A stretch of DNA of 64,000 nt, from positions 248,001 through 312,000 of the forward strand of contig NZ_FOVJ01000003.1 in the NCBI RefSeq assembly GCF_900115125.1, in the 5' to 3' direction. The translations under genes and the position numbers were made by a program. The notes below the pieces were generated by a model. That model saw only the letters and a list, made by a program, of their open reading frames with translations. It searched no databases and had not been told where the DNA came from. Origin of the DNA: Nitrosospira briensis. GTDB lineage: Bacteria > Pseudomonadota > Gammaproteobacteria > Burkholderiales > Nitrosomonadaceae. Of this stretch, positions 1 through 8,888 are shown piece after piece (position 1 is the stretch's first letter; each line of letters starts with the position of its first letter).

Positions 1-427
1 AATATACCCAGTCGCCATTCTTGAGCTCTGGCGGCGTGACGCTTTCACCCCAGCCGGGACCCTTGCCCATGACTCCTATTTTCTGCAATTCACCTTTGAC
101 AAGTTTACCGTCGGCGCCTTTCAGCGGAGTACCGTCAGCCGCTTCACGGGCTTTGTAAATTTCCATTACAGTAATGGTGCCGTTGGGGAAATTGTCGCCC
201 ATCTTGGTGCTGTTGCCAATGGGGTTGATATAAATCTCACGGACTTGCTTGGCATCCGGACGCTGTACGTCAGATAAAAATTTCGGCCAGCTCTTGTATT
301 TTTCGGGTACAGGTAATTCGCCATCACTGAATTTTTCGACCTGAGGGGCCGGGGGCCGCTGCGCGCACGCTGCCAACGCCGTAGCCAGCACAGCAGCCAT
401 AATAACCCCGTATGTAAAACGTCTCAT
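1..427 (-). CDS. Cytochrome P460 family lipoprotein (3' end outside window)
   Basis: The reading frame enters from the left edge and starts at ATG 427, six bases after a clear AGGAGA ribosome binding site. The N-terminus is an export signal ending in a lipobox-like ALAAC, followed by a Pro-rich linker. The visible part then resembles the cytochrome P460 / P460-like haem protein family (segments YKSWPKF, REIYINPIGN, NGTITVMEIYKA, GWGESVTPPE). In ammonia oxidisers cytochrome P460 is a periplasmic c-type haem enzyme that oxidises hydroxylamine and NO. The CxxCH haem motif and the cross-linking Lys would lie in or beyond the missing C-terminus, so haem binding is not seen directly. Family assignment is from recalled similarity. 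Confidence 0.8.
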   Translation of the reverse strand, partial: MRRFTYGVIMAAVLATALAACAQRPPAPQVEKFSDGELPVPEKYKSWPKFLSDVQRPDAKQVREIYINPIGNSTKMGDNFPNGTITVMEIYKAREAADGTPLKGADGKLVKGELQKIGVMGKGPGWGESVTPPELKNGDWVY

Positions 428-722
428 CTGATTTCTCCTATGTCGAGCGATGCCAAACATCCGCCATTATCGGCGTTACTGGTATTCTGTCGGCTTGAAC
501 TGTAAATGATGCCGGGAATTCTTGATCACTCTCAACTCCCGAAGATTACGCTACTGGGCCTCGAATCTGACGAGGATGAGCAATGCCGATTGCTTGTATA
601 CTAACTTCCGAAAGACGTTGTTGCAAGCGTAATGCGGAGGTCATGAACGGAGCGAAGCCCACGGGATTAGCACTTGCGTGCGGCATAAAAGCACCTCCGC
701 AGACATCCGATGTGGAGAATGT
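428..722. other. Intergenic region with a 9-bp inverted repeat
   Basis: About 295 bases separate the P460 gene from the end of prlC, both on the minus strand. No convincing gene is present. TGCGGAGGT at 633-641 is repeated inverted as ACCTCCGCA at 693-701, so a long-looped hairpin is possible just downstream of prlC. No T-run follows it, so it is not a standard terminator. The promoter of the P460 gene should lie here but no strong -35/-10 pair was found. Confidence 0.5.
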
Positions 723-2993
723 TTATGCGGCCGCCATGCCATTATGACGCAGCAATGCATCTATTTTTGGTTCTCGCCCCCGGAAGGCGATGAAGGATTC
801 CAGTGCCGGACGGCTCCCGCCCACCGCAAGAATTTCATTCCGGAAACGGGCGCCGTTTTCGGGACTAATTACCTTTCCAGCAGAGCTTTCCTCAAAAAGA
901 CTGTAAGCATCCGCCGATAATACTTCCGCCCACTTGTAGCTGTAATATCCCGCCGCATACCCGCCCCCGAAAATATGTGAAAAGCTGTTGGGAAAGCGAT
1001 TAAATTTGGGCGGAATAATGACTGCAACCTGCTCACGGATTTCATCCAGCATTTGCTGCGCGGTTTTCTCGCCATTCGGGTCGAAGTCCGAATGCAAATG
1101 CATATCGAACAACGCGAATTCTATCTGCCTCAACATTTGCAGCCCGCTCTGAAAATTTTTAGCCGCCAGCATTTTATCGAACAACTCGCGAGGGATGTGC
1201 TCGCTATCAGGGGCGGGGAGCGGGGCAGGGCGCGTTTCCCGCAAACTGCTGCCTTGCAGTAACGAGTCAACGCGCCCCGCGGACACGGCATTGGCGGAGC
1301 CATCAGGGGCGGGAAGCGGGGCAGGGCGCGTTTCCCGCAAACTCCTGCCTTGCAGTAACGAGTCAACGCGCCCGGTCATATCACGCAGCACTTCCCATTC
1401 CCAGCAGAAGTTTTCCATGAACTGGCTGGGCAATTCCACTGCGTCCCATTCCACTCCATGGATACCGGATACGCCCAGGTCCTCCACTTGCGTAAGCAGG
1501 TGATGGAGGCCATGGCCAAACTCATGGAATAAGGTGATGACTTCGTCGTGGGTAAACAGCGCTGGTCGAGTTTGACCATCAACGCGGACGGGTGCCGAGA
1601 AATTGCAGGTAAGGTATGCTACCGGCGCCTGGATGTGATGCTCTCCGGTTCCTTCAGACCCGCTACGGCGGCGGCTGATGGCATCATCCATCCAGCCGCC
1701 GCCGCGCTTGCCGGGCCGAGCATAGAGGTCAAGATAAAATCGGCCGATGAGATTGCCCCCAGTGTCGGTTATATTGAAGAGCTTGGCGTCGGGATGCCAG
1801 AGCTGAACATCGACAGCTTCCACGGGCGCGATAACGACGCCATAAAGATTCTCCACCAGTCTGAACATCCCCGGCAGTACGCTCGTTTCCGGAAAGTACT
1901 GCTTCACTTCCTGTTCCGAGAATGCATAGCGGTCAAGGCGCAATTTTTCACTTAAGTAAGCCAGATCCCATGCTTCAACGGCTTTCAATTGCAGTTTATC
2001 GGCCGCAAATTGACGTAATTCTCGCAGGTCTTGTTCAGCATAAGGTCTGGCCCTGGCCGCCAGTTCGCCGAGGAAATCCAGCACTTGTTTCGGGGTCGAC
2101 GCCATTTTTGTCGCGAGCGACACTTCGGCGTAGCAATCAAATCCAAGAAGCTGCGCCTCTTCCTTGCGCAGTTGCAGTATTTTAGAGATAAGCGGGGCAT
2201 TATCCAGATTGGCGGCGCCATTGATCAGAGGAGCGGTGGTCCCCGTCTCACTCGTTCCAATTTCGCTCGCGCGGGTGGAATAGGCCCGATACATTTTTTC
2301 GCGCAGCCCCCGGTTGTTCGCATATTGCATGAGCGGTAGATATGAAGGCGCATGCAGGGTAAATTTCCAGCCGGAAAGACCATCCTTTTCTGCAATTTCT
2401 CTTGCCGTTTGCAGCACATCGTCTGGAATGCCCGCAAGCTCATCGGCATTCTCCACATGTAAGGCAAATTTATTGGTGGCATCCAGCAGATTGTCATTGA
2501 ATCTGGAACCGAGCGCCGACAGCTCTTCCTGGATATGGAGAAACCGCTCCTTTTTTTCCGGGGGCAGCTCCGCACCGCCAAGGCGGAAATCCCGCAGCTC
2601 GTTCTCGATTATTTTCTTTCTGGCGGAACTCAAGCTTTCGAACTCCTTGCTGTTACGAAGTTGCTTGAATTTCTCGAACAGCGCCTGGTCCTGAGCCAGC
2701 TCGGCATAATACTGAGTGATCAGAGAGAGGTTGGCGTTATAAGCCTCGCGCAATTCAGGCGTGTTCACCACAGCATTCAAATGCGAGACCTGTCCCCACG
2801 CGCGGTACAACCGCTCGTTGGCGTCCGTCATGGGCTGTACGAAATTCTCCCAGTCTGGCGTGCCTGTATCTTCACGTATGCCATCAATCAGCTTGCGGTT
2901 TTCCGCCAGCAGTTGCTGCACTGCCGGGGTGATATGTTCGGTTCTAATATCCGCGAAGCGCGGCAGTCCGGAAAAATCAAGCAGAGGATTCAT
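723..2993 (-). CDS. prlC: Oligopeptidase A (M3 family metallopeptidase) with a repeated in-frame insertion
   Basis: Cytosolic zinc oligopeptidase of the thimet/PrlC family, which degrades signal peptides and other short peptides. The zinc motif is HEFGH in a stretch LFHEFGHGLHH, and the downstream glutamate ligand lies in EWDAVELPSQFMEN. The C-terminal SHIFGGGYAAGYYSYKWAEVLSADA region is also typical. The protein is 756 residues, where E. coli PrlC is about 680. Most of the excess is a roughly 60-residue insertion between the zinc-ligand helix and HIPRELFDKMLAAKNF, made of two near-identical units (GRVDSLLQG..SLRETRPAPLPAPD). A smaller extra stretch, SRRRSGSEGTGEHH, lies before PVAYLTCNF. It is the last gene of the yqgE-pyr cluster, 63 bases after pyrC'. 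Confidence 0.93.
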   Translation of the reverse strand: MNPLLDFSGLPRFADIRTEHITPAVQQLLAENRKLIDGIREDTGTPDWENFVQPMTDANERLYRAWGQVSHLNAVVNTPELREAYNANLSLITQYYAELAQDQALFEKFKQLRNSKEFESLSSARKKIIENELRDFRLGGAELPPEKKERFLHIQEELSALGSRFNDNLLDATNKFALHVENADELAGIPDDVLQTAREIAEKDGLSGWKFTLHAPSYLPLMQYANNRGLREKMYRAYSTRASEIGTSETGTTAPLINGAANLDNAPLISKILQLRKEEAQLLGFDCYAEVSLATKMASTPKQVLDFLGELAARARPYAEQDLRELRQFAADKLQLKAVEAWDLAYLSEKLRLDRYAFSEQEVKQYFPETSVLPGMFRLVENLYGVVIAPVEAVDVQLWHPDAKLFNITDTGGNLIGRFYLDLYARPGKRGGGWMDDAISRRRSGSEGTGEHHIQAPVAYLTCNFSAPVRVDGQTRPALFTHDEVITLFHEFGHGLHHLLTQVEDLGVSGIHGVEWDAVELPSQFMENFCWEWEVLRDMTGRVDSLLQGRSLRETRPAPLPAPDGSANAVSAGRVDSLLQGSSLRETRPAPLPAPDSEHIPRELFDKMLAAKNFQSGLQMLRQIEFALFDMHLHSDFDPNGEKTAQQMLDEIREQVAVIIPPKFNRFPNSFSHIFGGGYAAGYYSYKWAEVLSADAYSLFEESSAGKVISPENGARFRNEILAVGGSRPALESFIAFRGREPKIDALLRHNGMAAA
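1206..1373. repeat. Tandem 72-bp repeat, each copy with a palindromic 50-bp core, inside prlC
   Basis: Two 72-base copies (1206-1277 and 1302-1373) differ at only two positions and are offset by exactly 96 bases, i.e. 32 codons, so the reading frame is kept. Each copy contains a core bounded by the perfect inverted pair gggcgcgtt and aacgcgccc (1228-1236/1269-1277 and 1324-1332/1365-1373), with a smaller inner inverted pair actgc/gcagt. In the protein they encode two Arg/Pro-rich units. The layout resembles palindromic elements known to insert in frame into genes (such as the Rickettsia RPE family). No kinship with them is claimed. Confidence 0.85.
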
Positions 2994-3056
2994 TATGTTG
3001 ATCCAGGTAAGTTAAACTCGGGGATGTGGAAACCGGCCTTGCCAGAGCTTATGGCT

Positions 3057-4334
3057 TTAGCCCTCGTGCACGACGAGGCCGCTCACGAGAGTATATTTTA
3101 CCCTGCCCTCGAGTTCCATGCCCAGGAAGGGCGTATTCTTGCCTTGGCTTTTAAGCGCCGCCGCATCAACGCGCCAGTATTGGGCGGGGTCGAAAATGCA
3201 AAGATCAGCGTCAGCGCCGGGAGACAGGTGACCGGCTTCCACGCCGAGTATGCGGGCTGGTCCCGAAGTAATCCTGGACAGAGCGGCACTCAAGGGAATT
3301 TTCATCTCCGCCGCCCATTTCAACGTAAGGGGCAGCAGCAGTTCCAGGCCGGTGGCGCCCGCCTCGGCCTCGGCAAACGGCAACAATTTGGCGTCGTCGT
3401 CCACCGGCGCATGATCCGAGCATATCGCATCTATCGTGTCGTCCAGCAGCCCGGCACGCAACGCATCACGATCGCCCAGACTGCGCAGCGGAGGGACGAG
3501 ATGACAATTGGAATCGAAAAAGCCGATGTCCATTTCGGATAGATGCACATGGTTTGCCGCCACGTCGCAGGTAATGGACAATCCCTGCTGCCGGGCTGCC
3601 CTTATCATGGCGACACCTTCCGCGCTGGATATCCGGCACAGGTGCACCTTTGCGCCGGTTTCCTTCGCCATCAAAATGATATTCGACAATGCCACTGTTT
3701 CAGCGCATACCGGAACGGCTGGCAAGCCCAATCTTGTGGCTACTTCACCGTCGTGCGCCACCCCTCCGTCCGCAAGGTAGACATCCTGGGGGCGCAACCA
3801 TACACCGAAGCCGAAGGTGGAGGCGTATTGCATGGCCTGCATCATCACTCGGGTGTTGGGAAGCGGCTTGTCGGACTGGCTAAAAGCGACGCAGCCCGCA
3901 TCGCGCAACTCGGCCATTTCCGTCAGCCATTCGCCTTTCAAACCCCTGGTCAGCGCGCCGATGGGATAGACGTGGGCCTGATTCAGGCTTCTCGCGCGGT
4001 GTTTCAGCATTTCCACCAAGCCGGGCTCATCCAGTACAGGATCGGTATCAGGGGCGCATGCAAGGCTGGTCACGCCGCCGGCTACCGCAGCTCCCATTTC
4101 GGATTCGAGCGTAGCCTTGTACTCAAGGCCCGGCTCGCGCAAGCGGGCCGACAAATCCACCAGACCAGGGCATATTATCAAATTTGTTGCGTCTATTTCG
4201 CGGTCCGCCTGGAAGCCATGTGGTGGCTCAGTGCCCAGAGCGGCGATTTTCCCGCTTGCGATGAAAACATCCATGACGCCGTCTATGCGGTTCTTCTGAT
4301 CTATGACACGGCCGTTCCGGATGATTGTTTTCAT
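3057..4334 (-). CDS. pyrC': Dihydroorotase-like protein PyrC' (metal site degenerate)
   Basis: Amidohydrolase-fold protein of 425 residues, six bases downstream of pyrB. Overall it aligns with dihydroorotase (DATNLIICPGLVD, AAVAGGVTSLACAPDTDPVLDEP, ICSDHAPVDDDAK, GATGLELLLPL, then the C-terminal SPGADADLCIFDP segment). The HxH metal motif of active enzymes (DxHxHLREPG) is replaced by DLSARLREPG, so both first-shell histidines are missing. The same replacement is known in the non-catalytic PyrC' (PyrX) subunits of Pseudomonas-type bacteria, which form a structural complex with aspartate carbamoyltransferase. I infer it is a PyrB partner and that an active dihydroorotase is encoded elsewhere. 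Automatic annotation would probably call it dihydroorotase. Confidence 0.85.
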   Translation of the reverse strand: MKTIIRNGRVIDQKNRIDGVMDVFIASGKIAALGTEPPHGFQADREIDATNLIICPGLVDLSARLREPGLEYKATLESEMGAAVAGGVTSLACAPDTDPVLDEPGLVEMLKHRARSLNQAHVYPIGALTRGLKGEWLTEMAELRDAGCVAFSQSDKPLPNTRVMMQAMQYASTFGFGVWLRPQDVYLADGGVAHDGEVATRLGLPAVPVCAETVALSNIILMAKETGAKVHLCRISSAEGVAMIRAARQQGLSITCDVAANHVHLSEMDIGFFDSNCHLVPPLRSLGDRDALRAGLLDDTIDAICSDHAPVDDDAKLLPFAEAEAGATGLELLLPLTLKWAAEMKIPLSAALSRITSGPARILGVEAGHLSPGADADLCIFDPAQYWRVDAAALKSQGKNTPFLGMELEGRVKYTLVSGLVVHEG

Positions 4335-4340
4335 GTGTTT

Positions 4341-5291
4341 TCAATTCCCCGCCAGAATCGACATAACAGCCATCCGTACCGCGATCCCGAACGTTACCTG
4401 GGGCAGGATCACCGATTGCTTGCCGTCCGCTACGGCGGAATCAATTTCGACCCCGCGGTTCATTGGTCCAGGATGCAATACAATTGCATCGTGCTTCGCG
4501 AGCGCCAGCTTCTCCTGAGTGAGTCCGTAATATTTGAAATATTCTTCGGTGCTGGGAAGACGCGCACTCAGCATGCGCTCGTTTTGCAAGCGCAACATCA
4601 TCAGCACATCCACATCTTTCAACCCTTGCGTCATCTCGTGATACACGTGCACGCCGAGACGTTCAACCTTGGTGGGCAGCAAGGTTTTAGGTGCGATGAC
4701 CCGCACTTCCGGTACCCCCAGTGTAGTCAGCGCATGGATTTGAGAGCGGGCCACGCGGGAGTGCAGAATATCCCCCACGATAGCTACCCGCAGGTTACGG
4801 AAGTCGCTTTTGTAACGGCGGATGGTGAATACGTCCAGCAACGCCTGGGTGGGATGCGCATGGCGGCCGTCACCCGCATTGATGACATGAATCTCCGGAC
4901 GCATATGACGCGCAATCAGGTGCGCCGCACCGCTTTGCGAATGCCGTACCACGAACATGTCCGCATGCATGGCGGAGAGATTGTCTACGGTATCCAGCAG
5001 TGTCTCGCCCTTGGATTGCGAAGACACCGCAATGTTGAGATTGACTACGTCCGCTGATAGTCGCTTTGCCGCTATTTCGAAGGTGGTGCGGGTGCGAGTG
5101 CTGGGTTCGAAGAATAGATTGAATATGGATTTGCCGCGCAGTAAGGGGACTTTTTTAACATCGCGTTCCGTAACCCCGACAAAAGACTCGGCGGTGTCCA
5201 GGATGTTAAGCAGAATGGGGGCGGGTAGTCCCTCGGTAGTGAGCAGATGCTGCAGTAGGCCGTTCTTGTTCAGTTGCGGATTGTTACTCAT
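4341..5291 (-). CDS. pyrB: Aspartate carbamoyltransferase catalytic subunit
   Basis: Catalyses carbamoyl phosphate plus aspartate to carbamoylaspartate, the committed step of pyrimidine synthesis. The carbamoyl-phosphate site is visible as [12 protein letters not shown], followed by the [10 protein letters not shown] segment and the C-terminal [14 protein letters not shown] prefer the ATG at 5291 (MSNNPQLNK), which overlaps the pyrR stop (AATGAGTAA) and suggests translational coupling. An in-frame ATG six codons upstream at 5309 is possible, and neither has a strong ribosome binding site. The next gene, pyrC', begins six bases after the stop, fitting a PyrB-PyrC' complex. Confidence 0.95.
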   Translation of the reverse strand: MSNNPQLNKNGLLQHLLTTEGLPAPILLNILDTAESFVGVTERDVKKVPLLRGKSIFNLFFEPSTRTRTTFEIAAKRLSADVVNLNIAVSSQSKGETLLDTVDNLSAMHADMFVVRHSQSGAAHLIARHMRPEIHVINAGDGRHAHPTQALLDVFTIRRYKSDFRNLRVAIVGDILHSRVARSQIHALTTLGVPEVRVIAPKTLLPTKVERLGVHVYHEMTQGLKDVDVLMMLRLQNERMLSARLPSTEEYFKYYGLTQEKLALAKHDAIVLHPGPMNRGVEIDSAVADGKQSVILPQVTFGIAVRMAVMSILAGN

Positions 5292-5805
5292 TATCCCGAC
5301 GTCTGTCATACAGGCTCAGGCTCAATTTTCCCTCGACATTTTTTTCAAGTGCCAGCATTTTATCTGACGGCAGATCGAGCACCTTCCCAACATATTGGGC
5401 GGCTATCGGAAGTTCCCGATCGCCCCGGTCTACCAGCGCAGCAAGACGGATGCTCGCCGGTCGGCCATAATCGAACAGCTCATTGATGGCGGCACGTATG
5501 GTACGCCCGGTATAGAGCACATCGTCCACTAAAATTATGTGGCTTCCTTCTACTTTGAACGGGATATCAGAAGGCCTGATCTGTGGATGAAGCCCGATCT
5601 GGCCGAAATCATCGCGATAAAACGAAACATCAAGCGTACCTAAGGGAAGTGAAAGCCCCAAATCCTGGTGAAGCCGTTCCGCCAGCCACACGCCACCCGT
5701 GTGGATTCCCACGATTGCGGTACTCGAAGCAAGGTCGTCTCGTACCTGTGCAATCAGGTTGGCCAGCAATTGTTCTGCATCAGGTAGTTGCATTTCGTCT
5801 GTCAA
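5284..5805 (-). CDS. pyrR: Bifunctional PyrR: pyr regulator / uracil phosphoribosyltransferase
   Basis: 173-residue type I phosphoribosyltransferase. The PRPP-binding loop is [14 protein letters not shown], and [13 protein letters not shown] and [15 protein letters not shown] are typical of PyrR. In Bacillus PyrR binds pyr mRNA; in Gram-negative relatives next to pyrB the RNA role is less certain, but uracil phosphoribosyltransferase activity is expected. The gene overlaps the end of ruvX by 26 bases and the start of pyrB by 8, so it sits inside a tightly coupled operon. A second ATG (MQLPDAE, 5793) is an alternative start. I saw no obvious PyrR-binding attenuator upstream of pyrB. Confidence 0.93.
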   Translation of the reverse strand: MTDEMQLPDAEQLLANLIAQVRDDLASSTAIVGIHTGGVWLAERLHQDLGLSLPLGTLDVSFYRDDFGQIGLHPQIRPSDIPFKVEGSHIILVDDVLYTGRTIRAAINELFDYGRPASIRLAALVDRGDRELPIAAQYVGKVLDLPSDKMLALEKNVEGKLSLSLYDRRRDNE

Positions 5806-6238
5806 AAAAGGTTTGTAATATCAGTTGCGCTGCCATTTGATCCAGCACGGGTTTCTGCTTTTTTCCCGTGATACCCGTTTCCCGCAGCGCCGCGCTGGCG
5901 TCAACTGAAGTATAGCGCTCATCCACCAGTTCCGTCTTGATGCCGAAACGGCCTTCGAGACGCCGGGCGAAGCGGCGGCTGCGCCGGCTCATCTCGTGTT
6001 CCGTGCCGTCTGCATGAGCAGGCAGGCCCACTACCAGCATGGCCGGTTTCCACTCCTCAATCAGCTGAGCGGTGTTTGCAAAGCATTCGGTCGTATTCGC
6101 ATTGCGTATCGTGGCAAGAGGATGCGCCAAACCCAGTTCCAGATTACCAACCGCTACGCCGATGCGCTTCTCGCCATAATCGAAAGCCAGAACAGTCCCC
6201 GCGAGATGATGCCCGGTATTCTCGGTATTGATGGCCAA
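5780..6238 (-). CDS. ruvX: Putative pre-16S rRNA nuclease YqgF / RuvX
   Basis: RNase H-fold protein of 152 residues with the N-terminal catalytic strand VLAFDYGEKRIGVAVGN, the middle LVVGLPAHADGTEHEMSRRSRRF region and the later VDERYTS motif carrying an acidic residue. The family is essential in E. coli and implicated in 16S rRNA 5' maturation; it was earlier described as a Holliday junction resolvase. It lies between yqgE (62-base gap) and pyrR (26-base overlap), the common yqgE-yqgF-pyrR order of many betaproteobacteria. Confidence 0.93.
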   Translation of the reverse strand: MAINTENTGHHLAGTVLAFDYGEKRIGVAVGNLELGLAHPLATIRNANTTECFANTAQLIEEWKPAMLVVGLPAHADGTEHEMSRRSRRFARRLEGRFGIKTELVDERYTSVDASAALRETGITGKKQKPVLDQMAAQLILQTFFDRRNATT

Positions 6239-6300
6239 TTGCCGTATCGGTTTATTTTTGTGACTGAAGTAGCCACCCCCTATGGAATCAGGCGCTGCTT

Positions 6301-6861
6301 TCAGGAATGCCCTACTTCATCCGACAGGGCGGAGAAATCGACGCCGAGCGAACGCATCGCTGCAATCAACCGCTCCTCAGCCGGCAAATCAAAGATGATG
6401 CCTGGCGATGCCGGCACGGTGAGCCAGGCATTCTGCGATAATTCATGCTCTATCTGTCCTGGTGCCCACCCTGAGTAACCTAACGCGACCAATAGCTGTT
6501 TTGGACTTTCTCCGCTTGCTATCGCCCGCAAAATATCAAGTGAAGTGGTGAGCCCGATTTCATCATTAACCGCCATGGTCGATTGCCATTCGCCCACAGG
6601 TTGATGGAGCACGAAGCCGCGATCCAGTTGTATCGGTCCCCCGAACATGACCGGCAGCCCTCCTACAGTCTCATCATCGGCAGAGATATCGAGTTGATCC
6701 AGCAGATCCTTCAGGGTAAGGTCGATAGGTCGATTTACTACCAGACCTAACGCTCCCTGGTCGCTGTGCTCGCAGATGTAGGTTAGCGTCTTGGAAAAGA
6801 AAGGATCCGCCATGGCTGGCATGGCCATCAGAAAATGATGGGTCAGATCGACGCTTTGCAT
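6301..6861 (-). CDS. yqgE: UPF0301 / AlgH family protein YqgE
   Basis: 186-residue member of the YqgE/AlgH family. The N-terminal [23 protein letters not shown] and the [10 protein letters not shown] motif are diagnostic, with [13 protein letters not shown] and [14 protein letters not shown] further on. The biochemical function is not established; AlgH was named for an effect on alginate genes in Pseudomonas. It is the first gene of the minus-strand cluster leading through ruvX, pyrR, pyrB and pyrC' to prlC, so the operon promoter should lie in 6862-7080. No strong ribosome binding site precedes ATG 6861. Confidence 0.92.
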   Translation of the reverse strand: MQSVDLTHHFLMAMPAMADPFFSKTLTYICEHSDQGALGLVVNRPIDLTLKDLLDQLDISADDETVGGLPVMFGGPIQLDRGFVLHQPVGEWQSTMAVNDEIGLTTSLDILRAIASGESPKQLLVALGYSGWAPGQIEHELSQNAWLTVPASPGIIFDLPAEERLIAAMRSLGVDFSALSDEVGHS

Positions 6862-7081
6862 GGATGGGCTGATTGCATGCCGCTATTGACTATCCTGGTT
6901 TCAAGTTTGTAAGCAGCCGCTCACGGCTCGCGGGCACATTGTTTTGTTGCAGTCCCTCATTCATAAACAAGCCTTTTCGATGAAACAGTGTTGGTTTTTT
7001 TGTGAATACCCCAATATGCGTCTATTCTTGTCAAGTCGCTTCGCTAGCATTGTAGAACGAATTCGTTTCGATTAGTGGGTT

Positions 7082-7111
7082 TTGACAATATGGCGCCGTA
7101 CGATGTTTAAC
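7082..7111 (+). promoter_or_regulatory. Putative sigma-70 promoter of the membrane protein gene at 7135
   Basis: A perfect TTGACA at 7082-7087 is followed after 18 bases by TTTAAC at 7106-7111 (four of six matches to TATAAT). It points at the gene starting at 7135 and would give a leader of roughly 15 bases. Prediction by eye only. Confidence 0.45.
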
Positions 7112-7134
7112 AGGCTCGATTCTTTTTGTTACGC

Positions 7135-7599
7135 ATGTCGTTGAGTTGGAGCGCAGCGATCTGGGCCGGTATTGTTGCCGGCACCGTCGCCACCGGAGCG
7201 CAAATGGTCCTGTGGTGGATATTCACGGATGATTTGCCGGAAATTTTGTATAGGGATGCGCGTTTGACAGCAGCAATACTGATGGGGACGGAAGTTTTAC
7301 CGCCACCGCCTGCATTCGACTGGAAGGTAATGGCGGTCGCAACCCTTATTCATTTTGCGATTTCAATCGCATACAGCCTGTTGCTGGCTTGTCTGATTTT
7401 CCGCCTTGGCCTGGTGCTTGCAGTGCTTGTAGGTTCCCTCTATGGGTTGATTCTATACGCGATAAACATGTACGGGATGACGGTGCTTTTCCCCTGGTTC
7501 TCGGTGGCCCGCGATTGGATTACCATAGTTGCGCACGTTGTGTTCGGGGTTTCCCTGGCGAGCACATATAAAGCGCTATCTGGAACTCAGTCCGCGTAA
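7135..7599 (+). CDS. Small integral membrane protein of unknown function
   Basis: About 154 residues with four hydrophobic segments: residues ~5-28, ~60-85 (VATLIHFAISIAYSLLLACLIF), ~85-105 and ~120-145. It resembles a proteobacterial family often labelled 'sodium:proline symporter' in databases, though it is far too short to be that transporter, so I leave the function open. The conserved-looking pieces are AAIWAGIVAG, ILMGTEVLPPPPAFD and HFAIS. I start it at ATG 7135; an upstream TTG at 7126 is less likely. Its 3' end overlaps the convergent gene by 13 bases. Confidence 0.7.
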   Translation: MSLSWSAAIWAGIVAGTVATGAQMVLWWIFTDDLPEILYRDARLTAAILMGTEVLPPPPAFDWKVMAVATLIHFAISIAYSLLLACLIFRLGLVLAVLVGSLYGLILYAINMYGMTVLFPWFSVARDWITIVAHVVFGVSLASTYKALSGTQSA

Positions 7600-8036
7600 C
7601 GTAAGAGATTGGAGACCAGCGTACGAAAAGTTTTTTTTGGATCAGGTTCTTTGCCAGGATTCATTTCCGCTTCGGTGCATTTGTCGTCGGTTACCTCAGC
7701 GCGGCAAAAGCGGCTATAGTTGTCCCAGTCCCTGTTATAGGCAGGGATATCCTCCTGCGGGATATTGCGTCTAAAGTCTTCAATGATTTCCTGCATTACC
7801 GGCAACCGGGCGCAAAGGTAGGTGTCTATGCTTTTAGGCCAATTGGTAGGCTCGGGATACAGACCGGAGAGTGTCGAGAGAATGGCTGAACGGAATTCAT
7901 CGGCGTCCTCGGCCCGGCGTTTGCGGTTGAACAACTCATAAATTCCAGCGACAACAATCCCTGCGCCTAGCAAGACCAAAGGCCACATGGGCACTAGATT
8001 GAAGTATGCTGCTATCTGGTCGGTATATTCGTCCAT
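7587..8036 (-). CDS. Hypothetical protein with one N-terminal membrane anchor
   Basis: 149 residues. A short N-terminal segment is followed by one transmembrane helix (MWPLVLLGAGIVVAGIYELF, residues ~17-36), a basic stop-transfer NRKRR, and a mainly acidic soluble domain ending RTLVSNLLRYAD. Three cysteines (at LCARL, RFCRAE and DKCTEAE) are spread through the soluble part without forming a recognisable metal motif. I do not recognise the family. It converges on the preceding gene with a 13-base overlap of 3' ends. The coherent composition and TM-plus-basic topology favour a real gene. Confidence 0.6.
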   Translation of the reverse strand: MDEYTDQIAAYFNLVPMWPLVLLGAGIVVAGIYELFNRKRRAEDADEFRSAILSTLSGLYPEPTNWPKSIDTYLCARLPVMQEIIEDFRRNIPQEDIPAYNRDWDNYSRFCRAEVTDDKCTEAEMNPGKEPDPKKTFRTLVSNLLRYAD

Positions 8037-8344
8037 GTATTTTTTTCCCGTTGTCTTGTTTGAGATGGAACATGCACGTGAGTGCCATAACTCTCTTGTT
8101 TACTTTTTCCTTGTTCCTCCGGATTTGAGCCGGGGTCAGATAAGCCAGTGTCAGACAGCGTAAAAATACCGCGGCCGAGAAAAAGTACGATTCTCCCCGG
8201 GAGGAGACATGACTGTTTGCCTGATTATAAGCTCTGGCGGGAAGCGGTCAATGCTCCATGAATGATCTCGGCCAGCCGCGTCTCATGGCTTCCTCCTGAT
8301 ACGATTAACTTTCACCCACCATATCGCAAGCGCAATTTGCATCG
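8037..8344. other. Intergenic region, no clear gene
   Basis: 308 bases upstream of the membrane-anchored hypothetical gene and downstream of the pilin gene. It contains an 18-codon ORF (ATG 8209) behind a very good GGAGGAG ribosome binding site, too short to call a gene. The ribosome binding site lies in a small palindrome, tctccccgggaggaga. A 'ggggtcag' motif near 8130 recurs near 23217 but is too short to call a repeat. Confidence 0.4.
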
Positions 8345-8863
8345 CTATTTGCAAGATGCGGGACGATGCTGAGGGAGAACGTTGCCTGCAACGAGATCGG
8401 GAATACCAGTGACGGGATGGGTATTATCATTGCAAATCCATTCCAAGCTGTCTTTTGTCGCCAGTACCAGCGTTCTTCCAGTGCCGTCGCTCAAAAGCCC
8501 GGGACTCACTCCGTTATTCCTGAACATGGCCGTGACCTGAAAACCCTTAGCCAGGGTTCCTGGTGTAAGGCTCGCGACATACTTTCCCGTCCGGACCGTT
8601 ACAAGGCTGTCGAACTCTGCCTCTGTTGGCCATCTCCCCTTCTCTGAATAGAATTCTGCGATGGGTGCTTTTACGCTATCCAGCAGATTGACCGCTTCCA
8701 TGACCTGTTCCCGTGCCTGTGAATCCTGGTAAAACTGATATGCCGGGGGAATAGCAATGGTCACGAGGATACCGATAACGGCAAACACCATCATCATTTC
8801 GATCAGGGTCAAACCTCTTTGCCCCCTCCCCATTCCGATAAAACGCCTTTGCTTGAAGCTCAT
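8345..8863 (-). CDS. Type IV pilin-like / pseudopilin protein
   Basis: 172-residue prepilin. A basic leader ends in RGQRG, and cleavage after that Gly by prepilin peptidase would leave LTLIEMMMVFAVIGILVTIAIP, the class III signal with Glu at +5 and a hydrophobic assembly helix. The first mature residue is Leu instead of the usual Phe. The C-terminal globular part has two cysteines (EWICNDN and PASCK) that probably form the D-region disulfide of major type IV pilins. No other pilus genes are adjacent, so whether it builds motility or DNA-uptake pili or belongs to a type II secretion system cannot be told. Confidence 0.85.
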   Translation of the reverse strand: MSFKQRRFIGMGRGQRGLTLIEMMMVFAVIGILVTIAIPPAYQFYQDSQAREQVMEAVNLLDSVKAPIAEFYSEKGRWPTEAEFDSLVTVRTGKYVASLTPGTLAKGFQVTAMFRNNGVSPGLLSDGTGRTLVLATKDSLEWICNDNTHPVTGIPDLVAGNVLPQHRPASCK

Positions 8864-8888
8864 GCTATCCAGTACTCTCCGTGAATTA

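Noticed and set aside
3543-5057. 504-codon open frame on the plus strand
   Set aside because: It lies antisense to pyrC' and pyrB, has the composition of a reverse-strand shadow and no ribosome binding site; both sense genes are certain.
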